From: Sulfurovum sp.
Lineage (GTDB): Bacteria; Campylobacterota; Campylobacteria; Campylobacterales; Sulfurovaceae
Direction: 5' to 3'
Length of the DNA stretch: 16,581 nt
NCBI GenBank assembly: GCA_026985755.1
Contig: JALSPX010000058.1
Location: 1-16,581, forward strand
How positions within the stretch are numbered: the first letter of the stretch is position 1; each line of letters begins with the position of its first letter. Made by a program: the position numbers and the translations under genes. Below are positions 1 to 9,700 of this stretch, piece by piece. Under the pieces are notes generated by a model. The model did no database searches. It was not told the DNA's origin and worked only from the letters and a program-made list of their open reading frames with translations.

Positions 1-1
1 G

Positions 2-604
2 GGTATCATCATGGTCGTTTTGGGATTGTATGCGTTCATCGTGGGTCTTGAAATGGGGCTTTTCCCTATAGGAGAGACCATAGCCCTGCAACTCACTGGC
101 ATGGGTAACAATCTACTCATCTACCTCTTTGCTTTTCTCATAGGATTTTCTACCACTATGGCGGAGCCTGCCCTGCTTGCCATTGCCATCAAAGCAGAAG
201 AGATAAGTGAAGGAAACATTAAACAAAATGTCCTTAGAATGGTAGTAGCACTTGGTGTGGCAGTGGGTATTGGATTGGGGGCATACAGGCTTGTCTCTGG
301 TGACCCTATCCACTATTACATCATTGGAGGGTATATATTGGTCATCCTATTTACCTACTTTGCACCCGATTACATCGTGCCTATCGCCTATGACTCTGGT
401 GGAGTCACAACTTCTACTGTGACTGTACCACTCGTAGCAGCACTGGGGCTTGGACTGGCAGAAAACATAGAGGGACGTAACCCTCTTATAGATGGTTTTG
501 GGCTTATCGCTTTTGCCTCACTCTTTCCTATGCTCACTGTGATGGGGTATGGGATACATGCAGAGTATTTCAAAAATAAGAAACTCAAAGGAGAAACATT
601 ATGA
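2..604 (+). CDS. DUF1538 (UmpA/UmpB-type) membrane protein, 5' end outside window
   Basis: The frame is open to the left edge, so the N-terminus is missing; the ATG at 11 lies inside a membrane helix and is probably not the start. About 200 residues are visible. They form around six hydrophobic segments with short loops, including a GFSTTMAEPAL stretch and a conserved-looking DSGGVTTSTVTVP stretch near residues 125-140 that I recognise as DUF1538. Members of this family (UmpA/UmpB) have been reported as a two-component Na+(Li+,K+)/H+ antiporter in Halomonas; the substrate here is inferred only. The stop overlaps the next start (ATGA at 601-604), so translation is probably coupled to the PII-like protein. 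The upstream partner, often a second DUF1538 gene, would lie outside the window. Confidence 0.8.
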   Translation, partial: GIIMVVLGLYAFIVGLEMGLFPIGETIALQLTGMGNNLLIYLFAFLIGFSTTMAEPALLAIAIKAEEISEGNIKQNVLRMVVALGVAVGIGLGAYRLVSGDPIHYYIIGGYILVILFTYFAPDYIVPIAYDSGGVTTSTVTVPLVAALGLGLAENIEGRNPLIDGFGLIAFASLFPMLTVMGYGIHAEYFKNKKLKGETL

Positions 605-951
605 AATTCACCGCACTCATCGCAGTCATCGCTGACAAAGATGAAGAAGCTGCCATAGAGGTAGCCAAAGGGCATGGCGCAGGGTCTGTGACCATACTGC
701 ATGGCAAAAGCATCGGACTTGAAGAGAAAAAAGTCTTTTTTGGTCTCACCCTAGAAGAAAATGTCTCTGCCCTGCTCTTTGTACTACCACGTAGGCTTTC
801 TATGCAGGTAATGAAGTCATTGCGTGAAGAGTTTGATATAGACAATCCAGAAAATGCAGGATTTGCATTTACACTACCTCTAAGCCATGTTGCTGGCTTG
901 GACAACAAAGAACTTCATAAATTTGAAGATGATATAAAAGATTTACTCTAA
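601..951 (+). CDS. PII-like signalling protein linked to DUF1538 transporter
   Basis: This protein of 116 residues has the beta-alpha-beta ferredoxin-like layout of the PII superfamily. A short N-terminal strand (KFTALIAVIA) leads to a helix, then AKGHGAGSVTILHGKSIG, which resembles the region after helix 1 where PII proteins carry a G-x-G/T-type turn, then a second half with a strand (SALLFVLP) and a helix. The loop corresponding to the PII T-loop is short and has no obvious uridylylation Tyr, so it is PII-like rather than a canonical GlnB/GlnK. The 4-bp overlap with the membrane gene suggests a stoichiometric partner that binds the transporter and gates it in response to a small ligand, perhaps a nucleotide, as GlnK does for AmtB. 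The ligand cannot be read from sequence. Confidence 0.75.
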   Translation: MKFTALIAVIADKDEEAAIEVAKGHGAGSVTILHGKSIGLEEKKVFFGLTLEENVSALLFVLPRRLSMQVMKSLREEFDIDNPENAGFAFTLPLSHVAGLDNKELHKFEDDIKDLL

Positions 952-962
952 AAAGGATACCT

Positions 963-1355
963 ATGCTAGTCAAAGATATTATGACCCCAAAAGAAAAACT
1001 AATCGTTGTCTCTCCTATTGCTACTGTGCGAGAGGTGTTGCATCTTATGCGTAAGCACTCTGTTCGTTCTATTGTTGTAGAAAAGACTCAAGTTGATGGT
1101 GCCTATGGTTTAGTAACCTTTAAAAACATACTCCAAAGCATCGTCGCAGAAGATGGAGATATAGACCTACTCAATGTCTATGATATCGCCGCCATTCCAG
1201 CGATATCAGTCTCAACCAATCTCAATATCAAGTATGCATCTCGAATGATGGTCACCTCTAGTATTAAACGTCTATTGGTAATTGACAACAATGAACTACA
1301 TGGTATTTTGACCATGTCTGATATTATTGAGAGTTTAATGGATAGTGTGGAGTAA
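963..1355 (+). CDS. Tandem CBS-domain protein
   Basis: The protein has 130 residues and consists almost wholly of two CBS motifs. The first (about residues 1-62) opens with the typical VKDIMTPKEKLIVVSPIATVREV; the second (about 68-128) ends with HGILTMSDIIESL. Such paired domains usually form one Bateman module that binds AMP, ATP, SAM or related nucleotides. There is no fused catalytic or membrane domain. It starts 11 bp after the PII-like gene, behind an AAGGA ribosome binding site, so it is the third visible gene of the DUF1538 operon and probably a second ligand sensor of the transporter. The gene runs tail to tail with the histidine kinase, with only 7 bp between the stops and no hairpin between them. 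Confidence 0.85.
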   Translation: MLVKDIMTPKEKLIVVSPIATVREVLHLMRKHSVRSIVVEKTQVDGAYGLVTFKNILQSIVAEDGDIDLLNVYDIAAIPAISVSTNLNIKYASRMMVTSSIKRLLVIDNNELHGILTMSDIIESLMDSVE

Positions 1356-1362
1356 TTATTTT

Positions 1363-2565
1363 TTAGAGATGTCCCTTTATTTTCGGAAAGGTAAGGATAA
1401 AAATGCTTCCTTCTCCTTTTTTTGATTCTAATCCTAATTTAATTTTATAGTGTTTACAGATTGACAATACAATATTAAGTCCAATTCCAAATCCTCCTCG
1501 TTCATCATTGGCTCTGTAATAACGCCTAAAGATATCTTCTTGCATCTTCTCATCTATACCTATACCTGTATCTTTCACAGAAAGTACATTATCTTTCAGA
1601 ATCACGGTTATTGTGTCTCCCACATCTGAATATTTTATGGCATTAGAGAGTAGATTATCTATGAGTCTATGTACAGAACGTTTGGGCATATAAATTTTAG
1701 TGGCTTCCAAATCAAGTTCCATATGTAAGTGTTTAGAGTCTATCAACTCTTTAATAAACTCTACCCTCTCTTCAACAATACTTGCAAGACACAATTCTTG
1801 TGACGGCTCTATACCACCTTCAAGGCGATAAGTTAGAGAGCCATACATCATACTGAGACGTTTTGCAGAGGCTTCCAAACGTTTCATTTTTTTGGGTTCT
1901 ACCCCTTTGATGGACTGAATGGTCATCAATATGGCAGAAATAGGCGTATTGAGCTCATGTGTTGTATCTGAGATAAATTTGTCTAAAGACTCTATCTGTT
2001 CTCGTACAGGCTGAAGGAACAAACGCCCTAAAAAATATCCTACCACACCCATAAGTATAAACGAAAGTACCAAATAGCCTATAATTTTAATGCGTAACGC
2101 ATGTAAAGATTTCGCTAAATCACTCTCTTTTAAAACGATATAATGCACCCCTAATGGTTCACTATTATCTTCAGTTACAGTATAACATTTCATATTGTCT
2201 TCAAAAAAATCAGTATCAAATCTATGTACTTCTTCTATTTCTGTAAAGAGAGGAAACTCGTCTTTATCATAATATCCTACCTCAAAACGACAATGTTTTA
2301 ATGTTTCTAAAAACTTTTTCACATCAAATCCAACATCTTTTACCTGCATAGCCTTCATAGTAATTTTAGACGAAAGCATACGTGCTTGATACATCATCTC
2401 AAATTTCATGGCATTTTTCATGGCAGCACGATTATTTTCAAAAAACAGATACCCTATAATAGCGAGCAAAATAAATACTGATACTAAATAAAGTGATAAA
2501 AATCTAAAAAGAGAGCTGCGCTCATAGGATGTTAAAACGATAACCTTCTCCTTTGATATTCTCAA
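1363..2565 (-). CDS. Sensor histidine kinase of a two-component system; start uncertain
   Basis: This is a membrane-bound sensor kinase. A first helix (FLSLYLVSVFILLAIIGYLF) is followed by an extracytoplasmic domain of about 110 residues, a second helix (IIGYLVLSFILMGVVGYFL), and then a HisKA domain with H-box SDTTHELNTPISA, whose phospho-accepting His codon is 1957-1959. The ATPase domain has an N-box (DNLLSNAIKYSD), a G1 box (DTGIGI) and a G2 box (GGFGIGLNI). The frame overlaps the response regulator, which places the kinase downstream in the same operon. The open frame extends to an ATG at 2652, but that lies deep inside the regulator gene. The only other ordinary start is TTG at 2565, used here. 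An excellent AAGGAG sits 6 nt before an ATC at 2541, which would give a protein beginning VLTSYERS after the initiator and may be the true start. The stimulus is unknown. Confidence 0.85.
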   Translation of the reverse strand: MRISKEKVIVLTSYERSSLFRFLSLYLVSVFILLAIIGYLFFENNRAAMKNAMKFEMMYQARMLSSKITMKAMQVKDVGFDVKKFLETLKHCRFEVGYYDKDEFPLFTEIEEVHRFDTDFFEDNMKCYTVTEDNSEPLGVHYIVLKESDLAKSLHALRIKIIGYLVLSFILMGVVGYFLGRLFLQPVREQIESLDKFISDTTHELNTPISAILMTIQSIKGVEPKKMKRLEASAKRLSMMYGSLTYRLEGGIEPSQELCLASIVEERVEFIKELIDSKHLHMELDLEATKIYMPKRSVHRLIDNLLSNAIKYSDVGDTITVILKDNVLSVKDTGIGIDEKMQEDIFRRYYRANDERGGFGIGLNIVLSICKHYKIKLGLESKKGEGSIFILTFPKIKGHL

Positions 2566-3178
2566 AATACTCTTTGCTAAACATTTTACGCAAATTTTTA
2601 ATATAGGTACGTATAGTGGCATGGGTTGGCACATGTTCATCATCCCATACATTTTCTATAATCTCATCGCTAGAGATAATTTTTCCCCTATTACGCATAA
2701 AATATTCGAGAACCTGTGCTTCTTTTTGTCTCATTTCTACAACTTTATCTTCCATGATAATTTGATGGGCTTTGGGAATAAACTTCATACCATCAAACTC
2801 TATCTCTTCTTGTAATCTATAGAGTCTTACAATGTGTTCTATGCGAGCATTAAGCTCTTCTAGCTCAAATGGTTTACGCAAATAATCATCGGCACCAAGA
2901 TTAAAACCTTTCTTTAAATCATCAATACTCGCAAGTGAGGTAATGTATATTGCAGGTGTGGTATTGCCTATTTCACGTAGATAAGAGAGTATTTCAAAGC
3001 CATCAATATTGGGTACATTGACATCTAACAATAACATATCATAAGAGCTTGCACCTATCGCATCCAGTGCTTTTTCTCCATTAAAAAAACTTTCAACTTC
3101 ATAGCCTTGTTCTATAAGAAACTCTTCTATAATCTCTTGTAAAATGATATCGTCTTCTAATAATAGTATTTTCATCAC
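2522..3178 (-). CDS. OmpR/PhoB-family response regulator
   Basis: The protein has 218 residues. The receiver domain (about 1-120) shows the acidic cluster E8-D9-D10, the phospho-acceptor D52 in LLLDVNVP (codon 3023-3025), the switch Thr in YITS, and the conserved Lys in YLRKPFE. The C-terminal winged-helix DNA-binding domain (about 125-218) has the usual ending THATIRTYIKNLRKMF...IKGEGYRF. The start has AAGGG about 8 nt upstream; the second Met is a possible alternative. The last codons overlap the kinase gene, a normal sign of a cognate pair. Regulators of this class bind tandem direct repeats with about 11-bp period, which is relevant to the repeat array found at 15790-15822. Confidence 0.93.
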   Translation of the reverse strand: MMKILLLEDDIILQEIIEEFLIEQGYEVESFFNGEKALDAIGASSYDMLLLDVNVPNIDGFEILSYLREIGNTTPAIYITSLASIDDLKKGFNLGADDYLRKPFELEELNARIEHIVRLYRLQEEIEFDGMKFIPKAHQIIMEDKVVEMRQKEAQVLEYFMRNRGKIISSDEIIENVWDDEHVPTHATIRTYIKNLRKMFSKEYFENIKGEGYRFNIL

Positions 3179-3219
3179 AACCCTTCATACACTTCAATAG
3201 GGTATTGTAGCATACTCAT

Positions 3220-3237
3220 TGTGTAGGAAACTACACA
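3220..3237. promoter_or_regulatory. Perfect inverted repeat upstream of the response regulator
   Basis: TGTGTAG and CTACACA form a perfect 7-bp dyad around GAAA, 42 bp before the regulator start. It lies between the chorismate mutase gene and the regulator gene. On the - strand a TACAAT box follows, and the dyad covers the place where a -35 box would sit. No U-rich tract follows, so an operator is more likely than a terminator. The function is inferred. Confidence 0.4.
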
Positions 3238-3257
3238 GAACACATATACACTAGAGA

Positions 3258-3557
3258 CTAAAACCTTTGTGCATTTTTAAATTCTGATATTTCATTCTCT
3301 ACCATTTCATCTATCATACGGACATAAAGGTCATTAATAAGGTTTGGGGAGAGATCGAGTGAGATGGCTTGTTCTCTCACCTTTGAGATAACATCTGCTA
3401 TTCTATCTTCAGCTTTTACTTCTTCTACCGAAGTTTTAAAATGTGCGATTTGCTTAATATACTCATTGCGTTTAGCTATAAGTTTAACAATCTCACTGTC
3501 TACTGCATCTATCTCTACTCTAGCTTCTTCTAGGGTATTACACTTTTTCATTTCCAT
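3258..3557 (-). CDS. Short AroQ-class chorismate mutase / PchB-like protein
   Basis: This 99-residue all-helical protein matches the chorismate mutase type II fold over its whole length. Family features are the opening C-x-x-L-x-E-x-R-x-x-I-D-x-x-D, the catalytic-type Arg and Lys in AKRNEYIKQIAHFK, and the E-D-R segment (VKAEDRIADVI). The layout resembles PchB, the isochorismate-pyruvate lyase, as well as free-standing chorismate mutases, and the two cannot be separated by eye. The reaction would be chorismate to prephenate, or isochorismate to salicylate plus pyruvate. No salicylate or siderophore genes are nearby, which favours the mutase role. The first ATG has AGGAT upstream; an ATG two codons later is an alternative. 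It probably heads the - strand unit that continues into the two-component genes. Confidence 0.85.
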   Translation of the reverse strand: MEMKKCNTLEEARVEIDAVDSEIVKLIAKRNEYIKQIAHFKTSVEEVKAEDRIADVISKVREQAISLDLSPNLINDLYVRMIDEMVENEISEFKNAQRF

Positions 3558-3594
3558 CTTTTATCCTCACATTTCTCTTATCTTTATACTGACA

Positions 3595-3600
3595 ATTATA
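3595..3600 (-). promoter_or_regulatory. Probable -10 box for the chorismate mutase gene
   Basis: On the - strand TATAAT lies about 38 bp before the chorismate mutase start, in an AT-rich run (ATATATTATATTTTTAGGATATAAT broken by few G/C). No good -35 box is seen, which is common in Campylobacterota sigma70 promoters, where AT periodicity replaces it. It could also serve the downstream two-component genes. Confidence 0.5.
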
Positions 3601-3661
3601 TCCTAAAAATATAATATATTTTATTTTATGTTGCTTGTGTAAAAAAGAGGTAGGAAGAGAT

Positions 3662-3684
3662 GTATCCCCCAAAAGAGGGAATAC
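3662..3684 (-). terminator. Second hairpin after the giant surface protein gene
   Basis: GTATCCCC and GGGAATAC form an 8-bp stem (one G-U pair in the RNA) around a 7-base loop. It lies 18-40 bp past the stop of the giant gene. No U-run follows on the - strand, so it may act as a back-up or RNA-stabilising hairpin rather than a classic intrinsic terminator. Confidence 0.4.
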
Positions 3685-3692
3685 AATTTTAA

Positions 3693-3718
3693 ATCATATC
3701 CTTAGTCAAGGATATGAT
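3693..3718 (-). terminator. Intrinsic terminator of the giant gene, overlapping its stop
   Basis: An 11-bp perfect stem (ATCATATCCTT with AAGGATATGAT) and a 4-base loop are followed on the - strand by TTTAAAATTG. The TAA stop at 3702-3704 lies at the junction of stem and loop, so the last codons of the gene form one arm of the hairpin. Confidence 0.65.
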
Positions 3719-6700
3719 AAACCGCAGGTAACCATCCTAGGCTATCTGTTGTCTTAAATTTAACAGTCTGTTTTGTTTTTCCGCCATAACCATTGTTGGC
3801 TACGATAACAGCTGTATACTCTGTACCAGTTTGCAGACCTGTGAATGTATATCTTGTTACATCTTCACCTACTGTAGTGATAAATTTACCATTGAGGTAG
3901 ATATCATATGCTATTTCATAGTAGCTATCTGCCCAGTGTACTTCAGTACTATTGTCTTTTACGTTGTGTGTATGAATTTTATGAATACCTTGTGCACATT
4001 GAGTACAAGGTATTACTGGTGTAGGTCTACATCCACATCCTTTTGATGTCGTACTTTCTACAAAGTCATTTCTTATATCTGTTTCACCAACACCTACTGT
4101 GACATTAATAGTATTGAGTAGACGGTTATTAGATTCATTATCTGCCCCACCTTCATTTTCACTTACGTCATAGTAACCATTTGGTTGTGCCTCTTGGATA
4201 TAGTAATTTCCAGGTGGTGCTGTAAATCTGTAGTTACCATTAGCATCGGTTGTCGTTCTCGCTACTTCTGTACCATTTGAGCTATACAAGACAAGTGTTA
4301 CATTTGCTATAGCTTTAAGCTTTCCATTATTATCTTGTGCACTTACATTCCCTGTGATAGTACCATTACCATTAAATGGCATAGTCACTGTAGCTGGATT
4401 AGACTCTATGCCTGCTGCATCTGTAGTTGTATACGCAAAGGTTATTACTACAGATCCATTATTTGGATCAACAGTTAATTTAGATGCATTAAAATTAGGT
4501 ATCACCTGTCCTACGGTTACTGCTACTCCATTATAATAAAGTATCCCACTACTTGGCAGTGTTTTAATAGTAACAGTTGTGGGTGTACCATCTTCATAAT
4601 CACTAACTTGTAGAGATGGCACAGGTACTTTCGTATTACCCCCAGGATTATTTTCTATTGGTTTTCTAACATTTACTGCCACTGGCTTTTTATTAATACC
4701 AAAATCAATTTTAGGGACACCAACTGTACCTACTGAAACAGCTATAGTACCATTAGAACTTCCGTCATTACCCGCACCTGCTGAGTTGATATTTTCTCCT
4801 GTATTATTCCAGTTTGTTGGAAGAGTAGACGTTCTTGCATTAGGTGTTGTGGCAAGTACTACAGTATAACTTGTATTTGCCGTTACACCATCTGCACCTG
4901 TAAAGCTATAGCTTCCATCTGCTGCTATAGGTGTAGTTGCTACTACTGTTACACCATCTGCTGCTAGCAATGTTGCATGAAGCTGTGTGCCGTCTGGTTT
5001 AGGTATAGGTGTGCCATTTACATTTGCATCACCATCCCCATCGTTGAACACATTTCCTGATATACCTAATCCTGTAAACGGCATAGTCACGGTTGCTGGG
5101 TCTGATTTTACACCATCTGCATCTGTAGTCGTGTAGTCAAACACAACGGTTTGGTCTCCATCTATTGGATTTACTGTGAGTTTAGTGTTATCGAAGTTTG
5201 GTATCACTTGACCTACTGTGACAGCTACACCATTATAATAAAGTGTTGCATTATTTGGCAAACTTTCGATAGTCACAGTTGTAGGTGTTCCATCTTCAAG
5301 GTCTGAGACATTGAGGTTTGGCACTTGTACTTGTGTGCTTCCACCTGGGTTTAGTTGTGATGGTTCTGTCACATCTACGGCTACTGGTTTTTTGTTGATT
5401 CCAAAGTCTACTTGAGGCACATTGGCTGTACCTACTGAGACTGCTATGAGACCATCTGCTGTACCATCATTCCCTGTACCTGCTGAGTTAATGTTCTCTC
5501 CTGTGTTATTCCAGTTAGTTGGAAGGTCAGAAGCTGTTGCACTTGGTGTTGTGGCAAGCACTACATTATAACTTGTATTTAGATCAACACCATCTGCATG
5601 ACTGAAACTATATGTTCCATCTGCCGCTATTGGTGTAGTTGCTAATACTGTTACACCATCTGCTGCTAGTAGTGTTGCATGTAGCTGTGTTCCATCTGGC
5701 GTTGGTATCGCTGTACCGTTCACATCTGCATCACCATTTCCATCGTTGAAGATATTTCCTGAAATACTAATATCAGCTATAAAAGGCATCGTTACCGTTG
5801 AAACATTTGACGTTAAACCTCCTGCATCTGTAGTGCTATAATCAAACGAAACTGTTTGATCCCCGTCTTCTGGATCTACTGTGAGTTTGGTGTTATCAAA
5901 GTTTGGTATCACTTGACCTGCTGTGACTACTACACCATTATAATAAAGTGTTGCATTATTTGGTAAAGTTTCAATCTTCACTGTGCTGAGTATGCCATCT
6001 TCAGGATCAGAGACAGTAAGATTTGGTACTTGTACTTGTGTATTGCCACTTGGGTTAAGCTGTAATGGTTCATTTGCATTCACTGAAACAGGTGGAGAAT
6101 TATACCCAAAATCTTGTTCTGTATTATCTTCAACACTCGTAATGACACCTGTAATAGGATCAGTATTGAGCGTGAGTGAATGTGTAGACTTATTTGCTGT
6201 GGCTATACCATCTGCATCATATGTTTGTATCATGCCTGCTGGCAAGGTAGTAGTATCTACTTCTACCGTATAGATGTCAGACGGTAGATTTTCGAAGAGA
6301 TATTTACCATCAGCACCTGTTGTAGTCGTGTATGGTACTGCACCAACTGTACCTGATGGCACAATGCCTCCATTAGCATCTACATATATAGGATTTCCTG
6401 TACCATCTAACAATTTTAAAGTAACATTTGATAGTGACGTTTCACCTGCATCTTGTACTCCATCACCATTGGCATCAATCCAAACATAATCACCAATACT
6501 TCCAGAAACAACCGTCACAGAAACATCATTTGAAATAACCACTAGAGAAATTTCAGGTACACGTCCACCAAAAGTATTGGTATAGATATCACCGGTAGAG
6601 GCTGCTGTGACTTTACCCGTAGCATCTAGTGCGGGAGTGCCCCCTTTATTGCCTGTTGGAGCAAGGGTTAATCCAACTGTTTTTGCACCTGCACTAGCCG

Positions 6701-9700
6701 TAATACTAGGTACTGTAAAACGAATGGCGGTAGTCCCTGCTGTATTTGCAACAAAAGGCACCCAATGAATCAATCCTGTTCCTGTTGCTGCTCCACCTGC
6801 AAAAGTATTGGCGGCTTTTACAGGTACCCCTGCTGTATTTGAGGAGATGTAAAAATTATAACACATATCTCCTGCTACAGGTATATACCCATTGGGTAAG
6901 TTATCTTCATGACAAGGATCTTGAGGAATAGTAGTGGGATCTGCTGAAGTCATTTCAAATACTTCAGAGTTCGTTCCACTAAGTGCTGAAACAACATAGC
7001 TACCTGAATATATCGTTGCAGGTGTACGTGCACTTGCTAGTCCACCTGAAGTACCTATACCATCTGCATTGTGTGGCAAAATATCTATAAACTGTGATGA
7101 AGAGTATGTCTCCCCACCTAAGTTTTTATACACCAAATCAAAGTGAAAAGGCGTGTTTGTATTGTACACCGCTTGGTCTACCATTTTTAATACCTCAAAC
7201 CCTGAAGAAGGCAGTACTTTAATATTATAGACTGCTTTTACTGGGCTAGCACTATTGTTGTTATCAATGTTTGATGTGAGTGTTGCTGTATTCGTATAAC
7301 TAGCACTTGTTGCTGTTGGATCTACTTCCACCGTATACTTAATTTGTGGAAGTTGGTCTGAACCTGTATTTTTAGGAGTCAGTGCCCCAAACTCCCATAC
7401 TAATGGGTTTGCCCCTGCAGTTTGTGCTGCTGATGTGAGTGTTACATCAGGATTTGCCAATGCTTGGTAATCATCATAGCTGAGCCATGTCACCCCACCA
7501 TCAATAGAGAACTTTTCTGATCCCGCGACATACTTGGTACCTGCAGGTACAGCGTCAGAGACTGTCGCAGTCTCTTCACCAGTCCATAAACCCCAAATAC
7601 CAGGGGTGATGATAAAGTCTACCAGATCACCCGCTTTGACTACCTTTATCCCTTTGGGTTCAGTGACTTTTTTAATGCTAATCGAAGAAGCCACCAATTT
7701 TACACGGTCTGCTCTATATCTTTCTTTTGAAAAAGCAAGAGCATTTGTATCAGCAGTAGCTACAGACGGATAGTAAGTAGCTGGAGTTGTTATATCTGAA
7801 TTTCCCATCATATAATTTGGTAAAAGATGACTTGCCCCATATCCTGTAGCATCACCTTTTATTTTTAAATCAAATTCTGAATAAAAACCAGTATAGGTAT
7901 ATCCTGGTACTAAAGTAGAGAATAAGTCTTGATCAGTTCTGTACTCTTGGCGTACACGTGTGACTTGACCTTGAATGTCAGGGTCTATACCTGCCACACT
8001 ATACGCTGTTGACTCATACCAGTCTATAGGACCACCATCTGTGATTTCTGTTCCACCTATAGTTTTGTCGTAGACTTTTCCATCTTTAAGCTTAATACGT
8101 ACTTGCCCATCACCATCAACATCATCGTCACAAGAAGAACCTCTAAGTGCCTCTAAATAAGCAGATTCAGGTGTCGTCACACCACCTGCTAGTACAGGGA
8201 CTTTAGAATAAAGCACTGTCCAAGTACTTGGTAAATCATAAGCATTATCTATAAAGCTATTCCCCCCTCCATAAATATGCACACGAGGATTCTGACTAGC
8301 CTGCGGATAATAGTTTCCCCAATAACCAGTTTCTCTAATAGTGTCTTCCCCAGAAGAAGGGTCCCAAAGTCCTAAGAACTCAAACTGTGTCGTGTCAATT
8401 TTATCACAAGTTCTACCCACTTTCTCATTTGCTCTATGGTCGTGTATATTTGTGCCCACCTGTATAACTTGACCTGGTGAAACTTCTAAATCTGCTGTCC
8501 AATAATCTGCACTAGTAGCACGCCAATATCCACCAAAAACTTTACTAAAACTCCATGAACCAGGAGACTGATGAATAAGAGGAAAATCTATTTCATTGGG
8601 TGTTGGTTCACCATTGCCTGCGTAGTTTGGTAGATTGTTACCACTTGCATCTTCTGTAGATGTAGGGTTAAAACCTTCTATGCTTGTACCATTGAGTGTT
8701 CCCACAGAATTAACTGTAAAAACAGTACAACCACCAGCATTTGCACAGGATGGTGCAGATGCTACATCGTCTGCTTTACTAAACCAAAGTGCTACATTGA
8801 GCTCTACGAGATTGCTGTCAGCATCAGGGTCACGTACATCTATACCTGAGAGTGCTATTTCGATGTTAGGGTCAACTATGCCATCTGTTTGATTGGTTGC
8901 TGGATTTGTTGGGCTGATGCCATCAAATGCTGCAGTTGTACTTGCCGTACCTGTTGTCGCATCAAAGTTTGTAGATTTACAAGCCACTGCTGCGTTAGGT
9001 CCATGATCACCCTCTAAGCTACAACCACCTGCTACACCATCGTCTCCCCATGTGTAGAGTATACCACCACTTGAGTTTCCTGCTGCACCTGTACTGTTTG
9101 GGTTGTCATTGGTATAGATATCAAAAAGATTGAAATCTACTTCATAATCTCCACCAGCTTCATTAGGTGCATCCATAAGCATGGAACCGTTGGCGTATTT
9201 CACATTGATTTTATACTCTATGAGATACCCATCTTCCCCATTAGGGCCCTTTGCAATGGTAGACTTATATAAAGGGTTACCGTCTTTATCTAAGCCTGGT
9301 ACCTTTAGTGTCTTGATAGTGTCTACCTTAAAACCAGCAGTGATAGTTACATCAGTATCACCTGCAGTAGCCACATTGGCTCCTGTCGTAGTTGCTGATA
9401 CACGTGCGATGGTATGTTCATTATTAAGTACTGGTTTGTCAGTCAGACTGTTATATGACACTACTTTGGCTGCAGGGTAGAAGACTTTAGTGGTACCTTC
9501 TATCGCTTTACCGACGTTACATGTAAGTGTATATCCATCAGCAGAGATACTAGAAACGGGGCTAAAAAGAGTCGCATCTGTTTCACAACCCGTTGGCAGT
9601 GTAATCCACTTTTGTTTACCATCTGGTAGACTCACAGTGGCAACCAAGTTGTCTACACTGGCATCATTGACAGAGACTTCTACCTTATAGGTAACAGAGT

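Noticed and set aside
2621..2815. 64-codon + strand ORF opposite the response regulator
   Set aside because: It lies wholly within the regulator gene on the other strand and has no ribosome binding site or recognisable domain.
4378..6090. CRISPR-like or mobile-element repeat
   Set aside because: The repeats are 700-bp in-frame coding modules without spacers, terminal inverted repeats or a transposase.
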